Source: Winogradskyella sp.
GTDB taxonomy: Bacteria; Bacteroidota; Bacteroidia; Flavobacteriales; Flavobacteriaceae
Direction: 5' to 3'
Assembly: GCA_030149115.1 (NCBI GenBank)
Contig: JASBSE010000556.1
Coordinates: 1-10,794 of the forward strand
DNA: 10,794 nucleotides
Part shown: positions 8,232 to 10,794 of the stretch, piece after piece
How the letters are laid out: every line of letters starts with the position of its first letter
How positions within the stretch are numbered: position 1 is the stretch's first letter
Program-made: the position numbers and the translations under genes
Notes under the pieces: generated by a model
Seen by the model: the letters and a program-made list of their open reading frames with translations, nothing else
Database searches by the model: none
Told to the model about the DNA's origin: nothing

Positions 8232-8331
8232 AATTTTCGTGCACCAAATTATAAATAAATTTTTTAAACTAAAGGTAGGAGATTTAAAACTGTAATTGTT
8301 ACATAATAAAACCATAAAAGCTCCAAATGCT
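8232..8331. promoter_or_regulatory. Divergent intergenic region between sigma and lipoprotein genes
   Basis: This AT-rich 100-bp region must contain the promoters for both divergent genes. It holds the plus-strand candidate ECF promoter (8274-8300) and a 13-bp palindrome, TGTAA-TTG-TTACA (8291-8303), which overlaps the second promoter element. For sigma on the minus strand the nearest thing to a housekeeping Bacteroidota -7 box (TAnnTTTG) is TATAATTTG (8253-8245), which has one extra base and no clear -33 TTG. I could not assign the sigma promoter with confidence. Confidence 0.5.
8274..8300 (+). promoter_or_regulatory. Candidate ECF-sigma promoter for the divergent lipoprotein
   Basis: GGTAGGA (8274-8280) is followed after 16 nt by TGTT (8297-8300), within TAATTGTT (8293-8300). 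It matches the element before fecR in both parts and in spacing, with additional matches between (TTT 3 nt after the first box). The downstream end is 31 nt before the ATG at 8332, giving a predicted leader of roughly 25 nt. The shared element suggests that the adjacent ECF sigma drives this gene. It is inferred by comparing two sites only. Confidence 0.5.
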
Positions 8332-10644
8332 ATGAAAATTAAAATCAACCTTTTATTCATTTACGCCCTTGTTGCTCTTTTGACATTTACTGCTTGTCAA
8401 GATGAAGCAATAGATATTAATACTCCTGAAGAACAGGAAATGATTCAGCCTAACACTCCCTTGGCAAACTTTATGGGTAATGTTACTGCAAACTATGCTG
8501 ATTATGATAATTTTTTAGATGAGTCTAGTTGTTTTGCTGTAGAGCTTCCAGTAAATATTGTAATGGGTGATGTTACCATTGTTGTAGAAACCTTGGATGA
8601 TTTAGAAGATCTTGAGGATTTATTTGAAGAGTATGAAAATGAAGATGATTTCTTCGATTTTGTATTTCCAATCACTATTATTTTTAATGATTATTCTGAA
8701 GTAGTTATTGAAAATGAAGACCAATTAGAAGATTTTATTGAAGACTGTGAACTCGAAGATGATGAGGTTATTGAGTGTGTAGACTTTGTTTATCCAATTT
8801 CGTTTTCTGTGTTTAATGCAGATTTTAATATTGTGGATACGATTACCATAACTAGCGATGAAGCACTATATAGTTTCCTTGAAGACTTAGGCGAGGATGA
8901 CAATGCCCTTGTTGTAAGTATTAATTATCCTGTGTCACTTGTTTACGCAAACGGAAATACAATTGAGGTAAACTCAAACCAAGAGTTGTCTGATGCAATA
9001 GAAGCAGCAGAAGACGATTGTGGTGGCAATTCTGATGACTGTGACATAAATTTAGATGAACTCGAAAATTTATTATTAGAGTGTGGTTTTGAAGCTGAAT
9101 TTTATAATGAAGCAGGTGAGCTAGAAAATACGTTACAATTGTATTTTGATGAGTCAGGTTCAGTTTCAGTCGTTGGAGATCCTACTGTAGCTGAAACAGG
9201 AGAGTGGGATGTTATAGAAACAGATTTAGGCTATAAACTTGTTATTGAAGGTTTAGAGACTTTTGGCATAGCTAATGGGTTATGGTTGTTAACAGATTGT
9301 GAGGACGATGATGAAGACCTAGAGTTTAAAAAAGAAACTGAAAATGGATTTATAACCATGAAACTAGAGCTAGATTGCGAAGATGATTTAGACTGTGATG
9401 CTCAAGAGATAGCTCTTAACTTAAAGGAGTGTGAATGGTGGATAGGAACTAATTTGTTGAGTCCTAACTATAATGGGCCATTAAATTTCCAAGAAGGCGG
9501 AACAGTAACTGTAGGAAGTAATTCAGGAAATGAAGTAACAGGTACTTGGGAGGTGCTTCTTGGTAATACAGGAGTATTTTTAGTTTTAGACTTACCAGGA
9601 GATTATCAGGTGCTTTCTCTAGATTGGAGAATAGTAGAATGCGAAGACGACAGATTAGAGTTGGTGTCAGATAACAATGAGTTAGTACTAGAGCAAAGTT
9701 GCGATGTTGAGCCAGATTGTAATCAGTCAGACGTAAGCGAGTATCTAATGTCATGTTACATAGTACCTACTATTAATGACTATATATCTCCTATGACTTA
9801 TTTTGAGTTTTCAGAAAACAATAGTCTCTTTACAATGTATCAAGGCGATATGCCTCATAATGGTACATGGGATATAAGTTCAGATGACAACGGTGTATTT
9901 ATCTTTATCAATTTCCCTGATTCTATAGACCAATACAATGGTCAATGGTATTTGCAAGACTGTGACGATGATGGGTTGGTGTTTAGTCAAGGAGATAATA
10001 TCTTAATTCTTGCCTGCGATGAGAATGTAAGTGGTGCTTTTGATTGTTTTGAAGATAGAGAAGTTGTTATGTGCGACGATGATAATGATGGTTCTGTTGC
10101 TTTCGATTTAAATGCAATTTATGATTGCCCTGAAGATAATGTTGTTTGGACATTTTATGAATCATTAATGGATGCAGAGGCAGAGACCAATGCACTGATA
10201 TCACCTTTTGTTAATACAACAAATCCTCAAATAATTTATGTAAGAGTTGGGTTAGCTGATAATCCTAGTGTTTCAGAAATATTCACTGTAGAACTAATTG
10301 TAGAAGATTGTTCAAACAGTTGTAGCGAAGAAGATGTAGATGGTTTCTTAGTAGAATGTATTTGGAATGCGGTAAACTATAATGGTAGTGATAACCTTCT
10401 AGACTGGAATTTCGATTTTGAAGTCAATAGTCAAAATGTAATAATTTATAATAACGAAACTACAATTGATGCAACATGGACAACATCACAATCAGAAGAT
10501 GGTGTAATTGTAACCTTCTCTAATGTAGCAGGTCCAAATATTCAGGCAATAAATGGAGAGTGGTTGGTTGTAGAATGTGAAGAAGATCGTTTACAGTTGC
10601 ATAGTGGAGATGATATTTTAGTCTTAGAACAAACATGTGAATAA
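8332..10644 (+). CDS. Large acidic repeat-containing lipoprotein, function unknown
   Basis: The 770-residue protein has a lipoprotein signal peptide (MKIKINLLFIYALVALLTFT, then A21 and lipidated C22). QDE follows the cysteine, resembling the acidic export signal that sends Bacteroidota lipoproteins to the cell surface. The mature chain is extremely acidic: by hand count about 178 Asp/Glu against 10 Lys/Arg. Order: linker 23-65; four ~35-residue FxYPI/V-type repeats (66-230); three Cys/Trp repeats (237-349, 355-457, 463-562); a DDDNDG-containing module (572-660); a fourth Cys/Trp repeat (664-769). No T9SS C-terminal sorting domain is visible, as expected for a lipoprotein. A TTG at 8296 is in frame, but ATG 8332 starts the signal peptide. 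It is divergent from the sigma gene and shares a promoter-like element with fecR, so it may work with the TonB receptor. I do not recognise a characterised family. Confidence 0.85.
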   Translation: MKIKINLLFIYALVALLTFTACQDEAIDINTPEEQEMIQPNTPLANFMGNVTANYADYDNFLDESSCFAVELPVNIVMGDVTIVVETLDDLEDLEDLFEEYENEDDFFDFVFPITIIFNDYSEVVIENEDQLEDFIEDCELEDDEVIECVDFVYPISFSVFNADFNIVDTITITSDEALYSFLEDLGEDDNALVVSINYPVSLVYANGNTIEVNSNQELSDAIEAAEDDCGGNSDDCDINLDELENLLLECGFEAEFYNEAGELENTLQLYFDESGSVSVVGDPTVAETGEWDVIETDLGYKLVIEGLETFGIANGLWLLTDCEDDDEDLEFKKETENGFITMKLELDCEDDLDCDAQEIALNLKECEWWIGTNLLSPNYNGPLNFQEGGTVTVGSNSGNEVTGTWEVLLGNTGVFLVLDLPGDYQVLSLDWRIVECEDDRLELVSDNNELVLEQSCDVEPDCNQSDVSEYLMSCYIVPTINDYISPMTYFEFSENNSLFTMYQGDMPHNGTWDISSDDNGVFIFINFPDSIDQYNGQWYLQDCDDDGLVFSQGDNILILACDENVSGAFDCFEDREVVMCDDDNDGSVAFDLNAIYDCPEDNVVWTFYESLMDAEAETNALISPFVNTTNPQIIYVRVGLADNPSVSEIFTVELIVEDCSNSCSEEDVDGFLVECIWNAVNYNGSDNLLDWNFDFEVNSQNVIIYNNETTIDATWTTSQSEDGVIVTFSNVAGPNIQAINGEWLVVECEEDRLQLHSGDDILVLEQTCE
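8527..9021 (+). repeat. Four degenerate ~35-residue protein repeats (FxYPI type)
   Basis: These are coding repeats at the N-terminus of the lipoprotein. Copies lie at residues ~66-104 (CFAVELPVNIVMGD), 107-139 (FDFVFPITIIFND), 150-189 (VDFVYPISFSVFN) and 195-230 (SINYPVSLVYANG). Each has an aromatic/hydrophobic-Pro-hydrophobic strand, then a second strand (VVIENED, ITITSDE, IEVNSNQ), then a short acidic helix (QLEDFIEDC, ALYSFLEDL, ELSDAIEAA). Copies are diverged at the DNA level, so they are old rather than recent duplications. Confidence 0.65.
9040..10638 (+). repeat. Four ~105-residue Cys4-Trp2 protein repeats, last one separated
   Basis: Copies cover nt 9040-9378, 9394-9702, 9718-10017 and 10321-10638 of the lipoprotein gene. 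Each copy has four cysteines: 237/251/323/349, 355/367/437/457, 463/475/544/562 and 664/676/749/769. C1-C2 spacing is 12-14 and C2-C3 spacing 69-73. A first Trp lies in GEW, GTW, GTW or ATW (292, 406, 513, 716). A second Trp is always 5 residues before C3 (318, 432, 539, 744), and C3 opens an acidic C-(D/E)-(D/E)-D motif. Two disulfides per copy are likely, inferred from the regular spacing. Confidence 0.8.
10045..10311 (+). other. Inserted DDDNDG module (residues 572-660) within the lipoprotein
   Basis: The segment runs from CFEDREVVMCDDDNDGSVAF through VVWTFYESLMDAEAETN to NPQIIYVRVG and ends VELIVEDC. It resembles the modules repeated in large secreted flavobacterial adhesins and type B-sorted proteins (CDxxNDGxxxFDL, then a YETLxDA-type stretch, then QxIYVRV). 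DDDNDG (582-587) could bind calcium. It breaks the Cys/Trp repeat series between copies three and four. Confidence 0.65.
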
Positions 10645-10692
10645 TATATAAAAGAACCGCTTAGTTAGTAATTTTAGTAAGTTTAAGTTGAT

Positions 10693-10730
10693 GAAGAGAG
10701 TTGCCAACCGCTAGGCAGCTCTTTTCTTTT
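10693..10730 (+). terminator. Intrinsic terminator after the lipoprotein gene
   Basis: GAAGAGAGTTGCC (10693-10705) pairs with GGCAGCTCTTTTC (10714-10726) across an 8-nt loop: 13 pairs including two G-U. TTTT follows at 10727-10730. It lies 48 nt after the stop codon and would end the lipoprotein transcript as a single-gene unit. No A-run precedes the left arm, so it is not obviously bidirectional. Nothing else was seen in 10731-10794. Confidence 0.75.
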
Positions 10731-10794
10731 ATGATATTCTGAAAGATATAAGTGTATAATTATAGATATGCCGTTCGTTTATCTCTTGTAAATT

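Noticed and set aside
8245..8253. TATAATTTG as housekeeping -7 box for sigma
   Set aside because: It has one base too many relative to TAnnTTTG, no -33 TTG at the right distance, and lies only 14 nt from the start codon.
8296..8331. TTG at 8296 as lipoprotein start
   Set aside because: It adds 12 residues before a textbook lipoprotein signal peptide starting at ATG 8332 and falls inside the candidate promoter.
8232..8360. 43-residue N-terminal extension of the sigma factor
   Set aside because: It overlaps the signal-peptide coding region of the divergent lipoprotein and precedes region 2 with a hydrophobic stretch unlike ECF factors; ATG at 8231 gives a normal length.
9464..9754. Minus-strand open frame inside the lipoprotein gene
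   Set aside because: Antisense shadow of the Cys/Trp repeats; no promoter or domain.

Overview
The window is AT-rich and reads as a chromosome segment of a marine-type Flavobacteriaceae (Bacteroidota). The evidence is the ArgRS sequence type, a CarboxypepD_reg-like exported protein, an ECF sigma / FecR / STN-TonB receptor cascade with a DUF4974-type FecR C-terminus, an acidic multi-cysteine lipoprotein, and few Shine-Dalgarno sites. No tRNA, rRNA, CRISPR, insertion sequence or phage gene was seen.

Layout. Positions 1-1203 hold the 3' two thirds of argS (+), followed by a weak hairpin-plus-T-run. Positions 1310-2617 (+) encode an exported protein with a CarboxypepD_reg-like domain, of unknown role. 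It converges, with only 7 bp between stop codons, on a five-gene minus-strand cluster read from right to left: ECF sigma factor (8231-7716), FecR-type anti-sigma (7658-6768), FecA-like transducer TonB-dependent receptor with an STN domain (6775-4478, overlapping fecR by 8 bp), an outer-membrane PagL/acyloxyacyl-hydrolase-like protein (4447-3173), and a YfiT/DinB-like bacillithiol-transferase-type protein (3167-2625). Divergent from sigma, 8332-10644 (+) encodes a 770-residue, extremely acidic lipoprotein built almost entirely from repeats, followed by a good intrinsic terminator (10693-10730).

How the genes may work together. By analogy with Fec-type cell-surface signalling, ligand at the receptor would be signalled through its periplasmic STN domain to FecR and release the ECF sigma. 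Reading both strands turned up a bipartite element, GGTAGGA-N16-TGTT (with a longer match TAAYTGTT), in the correct orientation upstream of only two genes: fecR (7704-7678, -) and the divergent lipoprotein (8274-8300, +). The identical 16-bp spacing is typical of ECF promoters. I infer that this sigma activates its own receptor operon and the lipoprotein, making the lipoprotein a probable functional partner of the receptor (surface ligand catcher, co-receptor or exported effector) instead of a chance neighbour. The lipoprotein has four ~105-residue repeats with four invariant Cys and two invariant Trp each, a set of ~35-residue repeats at its N-terminus, and a DDDNDG-containing module inserted before the last repeat. 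I do not recognise a characterised function for it. This candidate sigma / receptor / lipoprotein unit is the most interesting part of the window.
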